Of a stretch of DNA of 12,011 nucleotides, positions 1-6,551 are shown piece after piece. Numbering within the stretch: the first letter of the stretch is position 1; each line of letters begins with the position of its first letter. Under the pieces are notes generated by a model. That model had not been told where the DNA came from, ran no database searches, and was given only the letters and a program-made list of their open reading frames with translations. This DNA is from Archangium sp. (GTDB taxonomy: Bacteria; Myxococcota; Myxococcia; Myxococcales; Myxococcaceae): assembly GCA_016793525.1 (NCBI GenBank), contig JAEUJT010000411.1, forward strand, positions 1 through 12,011, written 5' to 3'. Made by a program: the position numbers and the translations under genes.

Positions 1-2
1 CG

Positions 3-1415
3 GGGCACCGCGATCTGGAGTCGATCAAACGCTTCACCGGGTTCGGCACCGGCATGTGCCAGGGCAAGCAGTGCCAGTCGGCCGTCGCGCGCTTCGTGTC
101 AGAGCGAGTGCCTCAGCAGCCGGTGCAGCCCTTCACCCCGCGCCCGCCATTGTTCCCCACGCCCATTTCGACCTGGGCCTCGGCTTCGTTTGACCCGCTT
201 CACGCGCCAGACGGCGGTGTGCCGCTCGACGCCGACATGACCTGGGCGGCACGGAGCCAGGAGCCCATTCGCGCGCGGGCGCGGGTGGTGATCATCGGCG
301 GCGGGGTGATGGGGTTGGCGCTCGCCTACAACCTGGCCCTGCGCGGGGAGACCGACGTGATGGTGCTCGAGCGCGGCTACCTCTGCGCTGGCGCGTCGGG
401 CCGCAACGGCGGAGGGGTGCGCATGCAGTGGGGCACGCCCACGCTGGTCGGGTTGGCCAAGCGCAGCATCGAGCTGATGCGCGGGTTCGCCAGCGAGCTG
501 GGCATCAACGTGTGGCTGCGGCAGGGCGGGTACCTCTTCCTCTCCACCTCGGCGGAGGTGACCGCCAAGCTCGAGCGCAGCGCGAAGCTGCACAACCAGC
601 TCGGGGTGCCGACCGAGATCATCACCCCCGACGCGGCCCGCGAGCTCGTCCCCCAGCTGGCGACGCGCGGCGTGCATGCCTGCTCGTGGAACCCAGATGA
701 CGGCGTCATCTTCCCCTGGCCCTTCGTGTGGGGGTACGCACGCGGCTTTGAGGCGAGGGGCGGGGTCGTCGAGCCGTTCACCGCCGTCACCGGCTTCGCG
801 CAGGCGAACGGGCGCATCACCGCGGTGCACACCTCCCGCGGCACCGTCAGCTGCGACACGGTGGTGATCGCCTCGGGCGCGTGGAGCCCCTCGGTCGCCG
901 CGCTCGCTGGCGTGCAGCTGCCAAATACCCCGCACCGGCACGAGATCTGCTCTTCGGAGCCGCTCAAGCCGTTCCTCGGGCCGCTGGTGTCGGTGCTCGA
1001 GTCTGGGCTCTACTTCTCGCAGTCGATGCGCGGAGAGATCGTTGGCGGCATGGGCGACCCGCGCGAGCCGGCCGGCATCAACCTGGGGTCCACCCTGCGG
1101 TTCCTCACCCGCTACGCGCAGGCGCTGCAGACGTTCATGCCTGGGCTGGGGCAGCTGAAGATTCTGCGGCAGTGGAGCGGCCCGTACGACGTCACGCCCG
1201 ACAACTCACCCATTCTCGGGCGTACGCCAGGGCTGCCGAACCTGCTCCAGCTGAGCGGTTTCGTCGGCCACGGCTTCATGATGGCGCCGGCGGTGGCCGA
1301 GCGCATGGCCGGGTGGATGGTGACGGGTGAACGCGACGACGAGCTGTTCGAGCGCTTCTCGCTTCATCGCTTCGCCGAGGGCCGGCTGGAGCGCGAAGAC
1401 ATGATCATCGGCTGA
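3..1415 (+). CDS. FAD-dependent oxidoreductase (DAO family) with N-terminal BFD-like [2Fe-2S] segment, 5' partial
   Basis: The reading frame is open to the left window edge, so the true start is outside; the first in-frame ATG (54) lies inside a conserved motif and is not a credible start. The visible first ~60 residues carry KRFTGFGTGMCQGKQC, the second cysteine pair (C-x4-C) of a BFD-like [2Fe-2S] domain as found in HcnB and heterotetrameric sarcosine oxidase alpha subunits; the first pair would be upstream. A Pro-rich linker follows, then a Rossmann FAD site (VVIIGGGVMG, near base 290), the acidic strand end MVLERG, the GASGRNGGG turn typical of the DAO/SoxB/HcnC family, and a C-terminal FAD-contacting segment (GFVGHGFMMAP). 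Such enzymes oxidise secondary amines or amino acids such as sarcosine, glycine or hydroxyproline. The substrate cannot be read from the sequence. An ATG at 238 could start a DAO-only protein, but the unbroken frame argues for a fusion. The stop is followed at once by tandem repeats and the convergent barrel gene. Confidence 0.88.
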   Translation, partial: GHRDLESIKRFTGFGTGMCQGKQCQSAVARFVSERVPQQPVQPFTPRPPLFPTPISTWASASFDPLHAPDGGVPLDADMTWAARSQEPIRARARVVIIGGGVMGLALAYNLALRGETDVMVLERGYLCAGASGRNGGGVRMQWGTPTLVGLAKRSIELMRGFASELGINVWLRQGGYLFLSTSAEVTAKLERSAKLHNQLGVPTEIITPDAARELVPQLATRGVHACSWNPDDGVIFPWPFVWGYARGFEARGGVVEPFTAVTGFAQANGRITAVHTSRGTVSCDTVVIASGAWSPSVAALAGVQLPNTPHRHEICSSEPLKPFLGPLVSVLESGLYFSQSMRGEIVGGMGDPREPAGINLGSTLRFLTRYAQALQTFMPGLGQLKILRQWSGPYDVTPDNSPILGRTPGLPNLLQLSGFVGHGFMMAPAVAERMAGWMVTGERDDELFERFSLHRFAEGRLEREDMIIG

Positions 1416-1417
1416 TC

Positions 1418-1480
1418 GCGCAGCAGCTCAGACGCCAGCAGCTCAGACGCGCAGCAGTTCAGACGCGCAGCGAATCAGAC
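1418..1480. repeat. Four degenerate 15-16 bp tandem repeats between convergent genes
   Basis: Units lie at 1418-1433, 1434-1448, 1449-1464 and 1465-1480. The first reads gcgcagcagctcagac. The second lacks one base, the third has one substitution, and the fourth changes only in its centre (gcgaat for gcagct). The array starts 2 bases after the flavoenzyme stop codon and ends 7 bases before the stop codon of the opposing barrel gene, so it fills the 72-base convergent gap. It has no T-tract or perfect hairpin, so it is not an evident terminator. Confidence 0.85.
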
Positions 1481-1487
1481 GAGCGAC

Positions 1488-2108
1488 TTAAAACGTGTAT
1501 TGAACGCGCGGGTAGAACCCGAGCGACATGATGTTCGGGCCGATCACGATGCGGAACGCGACGTCGAAGCCCACCGAGAAGTGGTCCATGTTGGTCGCGT
1601 ATTCGAGGCTGGCCGCGGCGCCGATGTTGAGGCCGCCGCTGACCGGCGTGCGGTTCGTTCCCGTGGGCGGGCTGTAGACCGGTGGGGGGTCGAGCAGCGT
1701 CCACCCGACGATGCCTTTGCCGCCGATGTACAGGCGCTCGACCACCTGGTGCAGGTACCCGCCGGTGAGGCTGAGAAAGGTCAGCGTGAAGTTGTCAGAT
1801 TCCGCGCACCGCTGGTCGTTGCCCACCAGACCGGCGAAGCAGTTGGCGGCGTTGGCGCCGATCGCAACGTGAAAGCCCAGCGGAACAAGGCCTTTCCCAT
1901 CGCCGATGGTGAGCTGGTAGCCCACGCCGAGCTGCAGGTACGTCTGCAGGTTGGAGTACCCGTTGTCGCCTCCAAGCGTGAGGAACCCGCCGATGTCGGT
2001 CTCGGTGAAGAACCCGCGGCGCACCTTGAGGGGCATGCCTTCAGACGGGGTCGCGGCCAACGCGCCTGGCGCCAGCGAGCAGATGAGCAGCGCAACGAGC
2101 TTCCGCAC
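1488..2108 (-). CDS. Outer-membrane beta-barrel protein, possibly CglE-like
   Basis: This is a 206-residue exported protein. Residues 1-19 form a Sec signal peptide (MRKLVALLICSLAPGALA, cleavage likely after ALA). The mature part has alternating hydrophobic/polar beta strands rich in Gly and aromatic residues (LGVGYQLTIG, GGLNIGAAASLEYAT, FSVGFDVAFRIVIG). It ends in phenylalanine (RVQYTF), the usual C-terminal signature for barrel assembly by the BAM machinery. Two cysteines (NCFAGLVGNDQRC) could form a loop disulphide. The start is GTG, supported by a Shine-Dalgarno CGGAG at 2115-2119 (minus strand) with 6-nt spacing. From memory, the size and the motif SLEYATNMDHFSVG resemble the myxobacterial gliding-motility protein CglE; this is a weak inference that I could not check. 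It is convergent with the flavoenzyme and divergent from the BIG2 lipoprotein. The 124-base divergent gap holds no clear sigma-70 promoter for this gene. Confidence 0.85.
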   Translation of the reverse strand: MRKLVALLICSLAPGALAATPSEGMPLKVRRGFFTETDIGGFLTLGGDNGYSNLQTYLQLGVGYQLTIGDGKGLVPLGFHVAIGANAANCFAGLVGNDQRCAESDNFTLTFLSLTGGYLHQVVERLYIGGKGIVGWTLLDPPPVYSPPTGTNRTPVSGGLNIGAAASLEYATNMDHFSVGFDVAFRIVIGPNIMSLGFYPRVQYTF

Positions 2109-2214
2109 GAGTCACTCCGGGTAAAAACGAGGCGCGTGACCATACCTGCACCGACATGCGCCGCCAATTCGAAAAGGCGGAACGCTGCACGACCGTTCCA
2201 TTGCCAACACGATG

Positions 2215-2223
2215 TGCTATGGC
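2215..2223 (+). promoter_or_regulatory. Possible extended -10 element just upstream of the lipoprotein start
   Basis: The sequence tgctatggc contains an extended -10 pattern (TG-n-TATnnn) with its TAT 15 bases before the ATG at 2233. Transcription from it would give an almost leaderless mRNA, consistent with the absence of any Shine-Dalgarno sequence before that ATG. A similar tgctat lies 13 bases before the ATG at 11899. There is no good -35 hexamer, so the call is tentative. Confidence 0.3.
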
Positions 2224-2232
2224 GCCGCGCCC

Positions 2233-2820
2233 ATGCGTTCGGTTGCCCTCGCAGCGCTCGTCGTCACCTCGCTCGCCACCGCTGGCTGTGAGAACGTCGA
2301 CTACATCGAGCTGTCGCCCAGCGAAGTGACGTTCAAGGCCGCCGGCGAGATGAAGTACCTCGAGGCCAAGTGCATGTCGCGCGCGGGCCAACGCGCCACC
2401 ACGGCGAAGGTCGCGTGGTCGGTGAAAGACCCCGCCGTCGCCTCGGTCGACCCGAACGGCACGGTCAGGCCCTTGAAGGCTGGCAGCACCGAGGTCGTCG
2501 CCCGCTACGGCGGCAAGGTCGAGGCCCGCGCCGCGGTGAACGTGCTCTTCGTCGAGAAGATCTCGGTGTCGCCCGACTCGGTCACCATCGTCGAAGGTCA
2601 GCCCGCCGTGCCGGTCACCGTCACGAGCTACGGCTTCGACGGACGCGCGCTCGATGCCCGGCCGGCCACCTTCGTCAGCAAAAACAAAGAAGTGGCGACC
2701 GTGGTGGGTGGTAATTCGATTCTTGGTCTCGATCCGGGGTCCACGGTCGTCGAGGTTTCGGTCGACGGGAAGAAGGCCGACGTGCAGGTGACGGTGCAGG
2801 CAGAAGCGAAGAAGAAGTGA
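2233..2820 (+). CDS. Lipoprotein with two BIG2-like (bacterial Ig-like) domains
   Basis: This is a 195-residue putative lipoprotein. The start chosen is ATG 2233, because it places the hydrophobic signal MRSVALAALVVTSLATAGC directly at the N-terminus with a lipobox-like TAGC (Cys19 would be lipidated). An in-frame ATG at 2212 would add seven unneeded residues. After the lipidation site come two similar ~80-residue beta-sandwich units. The first (from VDYIELSPSEVTF) contains WSVKDPAVASVDPNGTVRPLKAGSTEVVARYGGK, shown here split by family hallmarks: 'W-S-x-D-P-x-V-A-S-V' and 'L-K-A-G-S-T'. The second (from EKISVSPDSVTIVEG) repeats the layout with NKEVATVVGG and LDPGSTVVEVSVDGK. This is the BIG2 pattern of surface adhesin or invasin-like proteins. 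The C-terminus is Lys-rich (EAKKK). The likely location is the periplasmic or surface face of a lipid-anchored protein; its partner is unknown. It ends 18 bases before tRNA-Lys. Confidence 0.88.
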   Translation: MRSVALAALVVTSLATAGCENVDYIELSPSEVTFKAAGEMKYLEAKCMSRAGQRATTAKVAWSVKDPAVASVDPNGTVRPLKAGSTEVVARYGGKVEARAAVNVLFVEKISVSPDSVTIVEGQPAVPVTVTSYGFDGRALDARPATFVSKNKEVATVVGGNSILGLDPGSTVVEVSVDGKKADVQVTVQAEAKKK

Positions 2821-2838
2821 CGTGAATTAGGCGTTTAC

Positions 2839-2911
<73 letters not shown>

Positions 2912-2916
2912 CTGCA

Positions 2917-2956
2917 GAGCAGCACAGCTGAAATCAGCACAGTCGAGCAGCACAGC
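2917..2956. repeat. Short direct repeats in the tRNA-Lys / tRNA-Glu spacer
   Basis: The 12-mer gagcagcacagc occurs at 2917-2928 and 2945-2956. A third copy of its core cagcacag sits between them at 2935-2942. The 63-base spacer continues with more cagcag sequence up to the Glu tRNA. The spacer would be removed from the precursor transcript when the tRNAs are processed. The composition resembles the tandem array at 1418-1480, but the units are not the same. Confidence 0.75.
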
Positions 2957-2974
2957 AGAAGCAGCAGGGTAGAC

Positions 2975-3047
2975 GGCCCCATCGTCTAGAGGCCCAGGAC
3001 GTGGCCCTTTCAAGGCTGAAACGCGAGTTCGAATCTCGCTGGGGTCA
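2975..3047 (+). tRNA. tRNA-Glu(UUC)
   Basis: The acceptor ggcccca (2975-2981) pairs with tggggtc (3040-3046) with one G-U, and the discriminator is A3047. The D region cgtctagaggcccaggac is the typical tRNA-Glu form. The anticodon loop cctttca/ctttcaa carries TTC at 3009-3011. The anticodon stem tggcc/ggctg includes two wobble pairs. The T arm gcgag/ctcgc encloses ttcgaat. CCA is not encoded. It is probably co-transcribed with tRNA-Lys and ends 4 bases before the terminator stem. Confidence 0.97.
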
Positions 3048-3051
3048 CACG

Positions 3052-3093
3052 AAGCGGGTCAGCCAATTCTCCGGCTGACCCGCTTTGGTTTTT
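3052..3093 (+). terminator. Strong intrinsic terminator after the tRNA pair
   Basis: A perfect 13-bp stem is formed by aagcgggtcagcc (3052-3064) and ggctgacccgctt (3073-3085) with an 8-base loop. It is followed by a T-rich stretch ending in TTTTT (3089-3093). It stops tRNA transcription on the plus strand. It also abuts the stop codon of convergent dctM (3095-3093), so the same hairpin sits at the end of the TRAP mRNA, although there is no U-tract in that direction. Confidence 0.93.
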
Positions 3094-4628
3094 CAGGGAG
3101 TCGGCGCTGGCTCTGGCGGAGCTGGCTCTGAAGGCGGAGGCGCCGCGTCGTTCTTCATCGACTCGTTCGCGGCCTTCATCATCTCTTCCATCGTCATCAT
3201 CTTCTTCGCCGGGGCGGGCGCGTCTCCGTCACCGTCGCCAGCGGGGATCACCGGCATCGGGGTCGGCGCCGCGGCCACGGCCTTGCCGTCCCAGGGGAAC
3301 GGCTGCCACACCGGCCGGTTCGCCCTCAGGTTGAGCACGCCGGTCGACAGCGTCGGCACCAGGATCAGCATCATCAGGGCAGCGCAGACGATGCCCAACG
3401 TCGGGAGCACCGCGCGCGAGACCTCGCCGAAGGGCCGCTTGAAGATGGCAGCTCCGACGAAGAGGTTCGTGGCGACGGGCGGCATCAGGTAGCCGATCTC
3501 CATGTTGACGACGAAGACCACGCCGAAATGCACCGGGTCGATGCCGTAGACGTCGATGGCGATGGGCGCGAGCAGCGGCGCGAAGACCAGTGTCGCCGAC
3601 ACGCTGTCCATCAAGGCGCCGATGAAGATGAGGGCGACGTTCACCACCACGAAGAACATCAGCGGAGAGAGGCCGGCGGTACGCAGCCAGTCGCCCATGC
3701 GCTCGGCGGCTTCGATCTCCGCGAGAAAGTCGTTGAGCCCGAAAGCCAGCACGACGATCAAAATGAGGCTGCCGATCAGCACGGCGCTCTCAGAGAACGC
3801 GTCGAGCACGCCCGCCCAGGTCAGCTCGCGGTGCACGAGCACGCAGACGATGACCGCGTAGCCCAGCGCGACGGCGCCGGCTTCGGTGGGGGTGAATTGG
3901 CCGGTGTAGATGCCGCCCACCACGATGACGGGCAGCAAGAAGGCGAAGCCGGCCTCTTTGACCGCGGCGAAGAGCGCACTGGCGGTGACGCCGTCGTTGA
4001 GCCGTGACTCCGGGTGGCGGCGGCCGACGAAAAAAGCGTAGACGCACAGCAACCCGGCGATGGCGAACGCCGGCACGCCGCCGGCGATGAACAAGTCTGA
4101 CGGGTCGACGGTCGCGCTGCCGGAGACGCAGATCGCGTAGATCAACATCGCGATCGACGGGGGCAACAGACACCCGAGCGAGCCGGCGGTCATCAGCAGG
4201 CCCATCGATTCGGACCGCGGGTACTTCGACTCCACCAGCGCGGGGTACAAAATCGCGCCGACCGCGACCAGGGTGACGGGCGAGCTGCCGCTGATCGCCG
4301 CGAAGATCATGCTCGAGATGACCGCCGCGATCGCCAGCCCGCCGGAGATCTGGCCCACCACCATTCGCACCACGGCGATGAGCCGCTTGGCCATGCCGCC
4401 GCGGGTCATGATGGTGCCCGCGCCCACGAAGAGCGGAATGGAGAGGAACACGTTTTTCGTGGTGAGCCCCTCCATCTTGTTGACGAGGCGCACCAGCTTG
4501 TCGAGCTCGAGACCTTCTCCCAGAATCACGCTGAAGCAGAGCAAGGTGGCGAGGCCCATCACCACGAACAGCCGCGAGCCCAGCAGCATCAGCACCAGCA
4601 CCGCCAGCAACACGATGGTGGTGTTCAT
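3093..4628 (-). CDS. dctM: TRAP transporter large permease (DctM), with Pro/Ala-rich C-terminal tail
   Basis: This is a 511-residue polytopic membrane protein, the ion-coupled transport subunit of a tripartite (DctPQM) uptake system in the inner membrane. Family hallmarks are the N-terminal hydrophobic run (LLAVLVLMLLGSRLFVVMG), the NVFLSIPLFVGAGTIMTRGG segment, FAAISGSSPVTLVAVG, and GSLGCLLPPSIAMLIYA followed by FTPTEAGAVALGYAVIVC. These are conserved DctM membrane and re-entrant loop sequences. Most DctM proteins have about 430 residues. Here the membrane part ends near residue 430 and about 80 extra residues follow, including the Met-rich MMTMEEMMKAANESMK and a tail of Pro-Ala-Glu repeats (PSEPAPPEPAPTP). 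The function of the tail is unknown. The start codon overlaps the dctQ stop by 4 nt (ATGA), indicating translational coupling. The last codon lies at the foot of the tRNA terminator. Confidence 0.95.
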   Translation of the reverse strand: MNTTIVLLAVLVLMLLGSRLFVVMGLATLLCFSVILGEGLELDKLVRLVNKMEGLTTKNVFLSIPLFVGAGTIMTRGGMAKRLIAVVRMVVGQISGGLAIAAVISSMIFAAISGSSPVTLVAVGAILYPALVESKYPRSESMGLLMTAGSLGCLLPPSIAMLIYAICVSGSATVDPSDLFIAGGVPAFAIAGLLCVYAFFVGRRHPESRLNDGVTASALFAAVKEAGFAFLLPVIVVGGIYTGQFTPTEAGAVALGYAVIVCVLVHRELTWAGVLDAFSESAVLIGSLILIVVLAFGLNDFLAEIEAAERMGDWLRTAGLSPLMFFVVVNVALIFIGALMDSVSATLVFAPLLAPIAIDVYGIDPVHFGVVFVVNMEIGYLMPPVATNLFVGAAIFKRPFGEVSRAVLPTLGIVCAALMMLILVPTLSTGVLNLRANRPVWQPFPWDGKAVAAAPTPMPVIPAGDGDGDAPAPAKKMMTMEEMMKAANESMKNDAAPPPSEPAPPEPAPTP

Positions 4629-5413
4629 GCGTCACCTCCGCCCGCCGTGTTCGCTGCGTCGACCTTCGGCTCCTCGAGCCCCAACATGTGGAGCGCGTCG
4701 TCTTCTTCGACCTCGCCGCGGAGGTTGTCGATGCCTTGGGCGACGAAGCGCACGCCCATGACGAGGAAGGCGACCGGCACCACTGAGAAGGCCGCCCACT
4801 TGGGGATCGGCAGCGCCACGAAGGTGCCGCCCGCGCCGCCGGTGTCGGAGTAGTCGTTGAAGTGCCCGCGCAGCGAGACCACGGCCAACACGGCGAAGAA
4901 GAAGCAGAACGCGGCGGTGACGAAGTTCCCCACCGCCTGCACGTAGGGCAACACCTTGGCGGGCCACAGCTTGCTCCCCAGGTCGAGCGCGAGGTGGCGG
5001 TGCTCCTTGGCGGAGATGCTGGCGCCGACCAAACCGACCCACAGCATCAGCACCAGGCCGAGGGTCTGGCTCCACACCAAGCCGTTGGGCAAGACGAACA
5101 AGAACAGCCGCAGCGCGGCGTAGCCAATGGCGGTGAACAGCGCGGCTCGGCCCCAGGTCTTCGCGCCTGGTGGTTGCCCTCGTAGGCGCAGCGCCGCTTG
5201 AACCAACGTGACCGCGAGTAGCAGGCCCAAGGCGGTGCCCAGCGGGTTCGCCCAGGCTTTGTCTTCGCCGACGAAGCGCATCACGATGCCGCGTTCGCGC
5301 GAGGCCACGCGGTGAATCACGTCGAGAAACACGACGCTGCCCATCACCACCATGGCCATCGACACGAAGCGACGTTCGATGCGGTAGACCCGCTCCCCCA
5401 GGGACGCGGTCAC
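4625..5413 (-). CDS. dctQ: TRAP transporter small permease (DctQ), enlarged
   Basis: This is a 262-residue membrane protein between dctP and dctM; it stabilises or orients the DctM subunit. TM1 is at ~18-36 (VSMAMVVMGSVVFLDVIHRV, with the family Asp/Arg end). The segment SQTLGLVLMLWVGLVG with following EHRHLALDL (~115-146) matches the second canonical helix and its conserved His/Asp. Further helices are at ~158-182 and ~207-225. Typical DctQ has four helices in about 160-200 residues. Here two more hydrophobic segments (~58-75 and ~90-108) are inserted after TM1, and an acidic C-terminal tail (EVEEDDALHMLGLEEP) follows TM6. The start is GTG and overlaps the dctP stop by 4 nt (GTGA). Assignment as DctQ rests on position and the His/Asp motif; sequence conservation in this subunit is always low. 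Confidence 0.9.
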   Translation of the reverse strand: MTASLGERVYRIERRFVSMAMVVMGSVVFLDVIHRVASRERGIVMRFVGEDKAWANPLGTALGLLLAVTLVQAALRLRGQPPGAKTWGRAALFTAIGYAALRLFLFVLPNGLVWSQTLGLVLMLWVGLVGASISAKEHRHLALDLGSKLWPAKVLPYVQAVGNFVTAAFCFFFAVLAVVSLRGHFNDYSDTGGAGGTFVALPIPKWAAFSVVPVAFLVMGVRFVAQGIDNLRGEVEEDDALHMLGLEEPKVDAANTAGGGDA

Positions 5414-6423
5414 TTCTGGCCCTTGCGGAAGTCGGCGAGCGCCTTGTTGATCTTGGTGCCGAGCGCCTTCTCTCCAGCGCTGGCGGTCTTCAGGTAGTCG
5501 GCTCGAGTCTTCTCGGCGACGACCATGAACGGCTGCTTCTGCTCTGCGGTCATCTTGGTGACTTCGATGCCCGACGCCTTCAAGTTGTCGAGCAGCACCG
5601 GCGTGAGCGCGCGCACCTGCTTCTTGAGGTCGTCTTCGATCGCCGCTGACGCGACGGCGACGGCCTTGCGCACGTCTTCGGGCCAGCTGTCGAAGGCCGC
5701 CTTGTTAAAGACGATGGCCGCGCCCTGGTAGATGTGATCGCTCGTCGTGTAGTGCGTCGACGCCGTGTGCCACGAGGCCGCGAACGTGTAGAGCGGCGAC
5801 TGATCGTACCCGTCGACCACGCCCGTCTGCAGCGAGGTGAGCGCCTCGGTGGTGGGAATGGGCACCGGCGAGGCGCCGTAGTCGCGGTACATCGCGAGGT
5901 GAATCGGGTTCTCTTGGCTGCGCATCTTGCGGCCCTTGAGGTCGGCCGGCGTGGCCACCTTGAACTTGCCGCCAAAGCCGCGGAAGCCGTTTTCGCTCCA
6001 GAAGCCGAAGATCAGGCCACGATCGCTGCACGCCTTTTCGATGTCGCCGCGAATGGTCTTGGTGACGTGGTCGACCTCTTCGTACGTGCGGAAGAGGTAC
6101 GGCAGCTCGAGCACCGAGAACTCAGGCACCTGCGAGGCCAGCGCGCCGGTCGACGCGCCCACTGCTTGAATCTGCCCGCGCTTGGTGGCGAGCACCGTTT
6201 CGTTTTCGTCGCCCAGCGTGCCGCCGACGAAGATCTTCACCTTCAATTTGCCCGGCACGGCCGCTTCGACGTTCTTCTTGAACTCCTGGAGCTTGAGCGC
6301 CCAGGGGCTGCCGTCGGGCGCGACCGTCGCGACCTTGACGACAATGGGCTCAGCCGACGACACCGCCGGAGCCAGCGAGAGGACTGCGGCGGCCAACGAC
6401 ACGAAACGGCGCATACGGTTCAT
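5410..6423 (-). CDS. dctP: TRAP transporter substrate-binding protein (DctP)
   Basis: This is a 337-residue periplasmic solute receptor that captures substrate and delivers it to DctQM. The frame is open further upstream, but ATG 6423 is chosen for two reasons. It begins a proper signal peptide (MNRMRRFVSLAAAVLSLAPA, cleavage likely after VSSA24), and AGGGAGAA (complement of 6431-6438) lies upstream, its GGGAG core 9 nt from the ATG. The mature protein shows the DctP pattern: VVKVATVAPDGSPWA at the start, LELPYLFRTYEEVDHV (~105-120), LKGRKMRSQENPIH with the conserved ligand-binding Arg at ~168, and TEALTSLQTGVVDGYDQSP (~192-210). The organisation fits monocarboxylate or dicarboxylate receptors, but the actual ligand cannot be inferred. 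First gene of the dctPQM operon, divergent from the CBS gene. The 128-base gap must hold its promoter, but no confident hexamers are seen. Confidence 0.95.
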   Translation of the reverse strand: MNRMRRFVSLAAAVLSLAPAVSSAEPIVVKVATVAPDGSPWALKLQEFKKNVEAAVPGKLKVKIFVGGTLGDENETVLATKRGQIQAVGASTGALASQVPEFSVLELPYLFRTYEEVDHVTKTIRGDIEKACSDRGLIFGFWSENGFRGFGGKFKVATPADLKGRKMRSQENPIHLAMYRDYGASPVPIPTTEALTSLQTGVVDGYDQSPLYTFAASWHTASTHYTTSDHIYQGAAIVFNKAAFDSWPEDVRKAVAVASAAIEDDLKKQVRALTPVLLDNLKASGIEVTKMTAEQKQPFMVVAEKTRADYLKTASAGEKALGTKINKALADFRKGQK

Positions 6424-6520
6424 GGGTGGATTCTCCCTCGAGAAAGAAGCTGCTCCCGGACGGACGCGCTTCGTAGCAGACAATTCGAAACGCTCGATCG
6501 GCGATTCGCTTAACGCACCG

Positions 6521-6541
6521 CAGCACAACGGAAGTGTGCTG
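6521..6541. promoter_or_regulatory. Inverted repeat just upstream of the CBS-domain gene
   Basis: Arms cagcaca (6521-6527) and tgtgctg (6535-6541) are perfect 7-bp complements around a 7-base loop, acggaag. They end 10 bases before the ATG at 6552. The only purine-rich Shine-Dalgarno-like run (ggaag, 6530-6534) lies inside the loop and is too far from the ATG for normal spacing. The element could be a regulator-binding site in the dctP/CBS divergent region or a hairpin in the CBS mRNA leader; the sequence does not decide. Confidence 0.4.
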
Positions 6542-6551
6542 TGCTGTTTGA

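Noticed and set aside
1500..2291. Plus-strand open frame (263 codons) opposite the barrel protein
   Set aside because: Biased composition without motifs; the minus-strand frame has a signal peptide, ribosome-binding site and barrel signature.
2917..2956. CRISPR-like array
   Set aside because: Repeats are only 8-12 bases with spacers of 5-7 bases, too short for CRISPR, and no cas genes are present.
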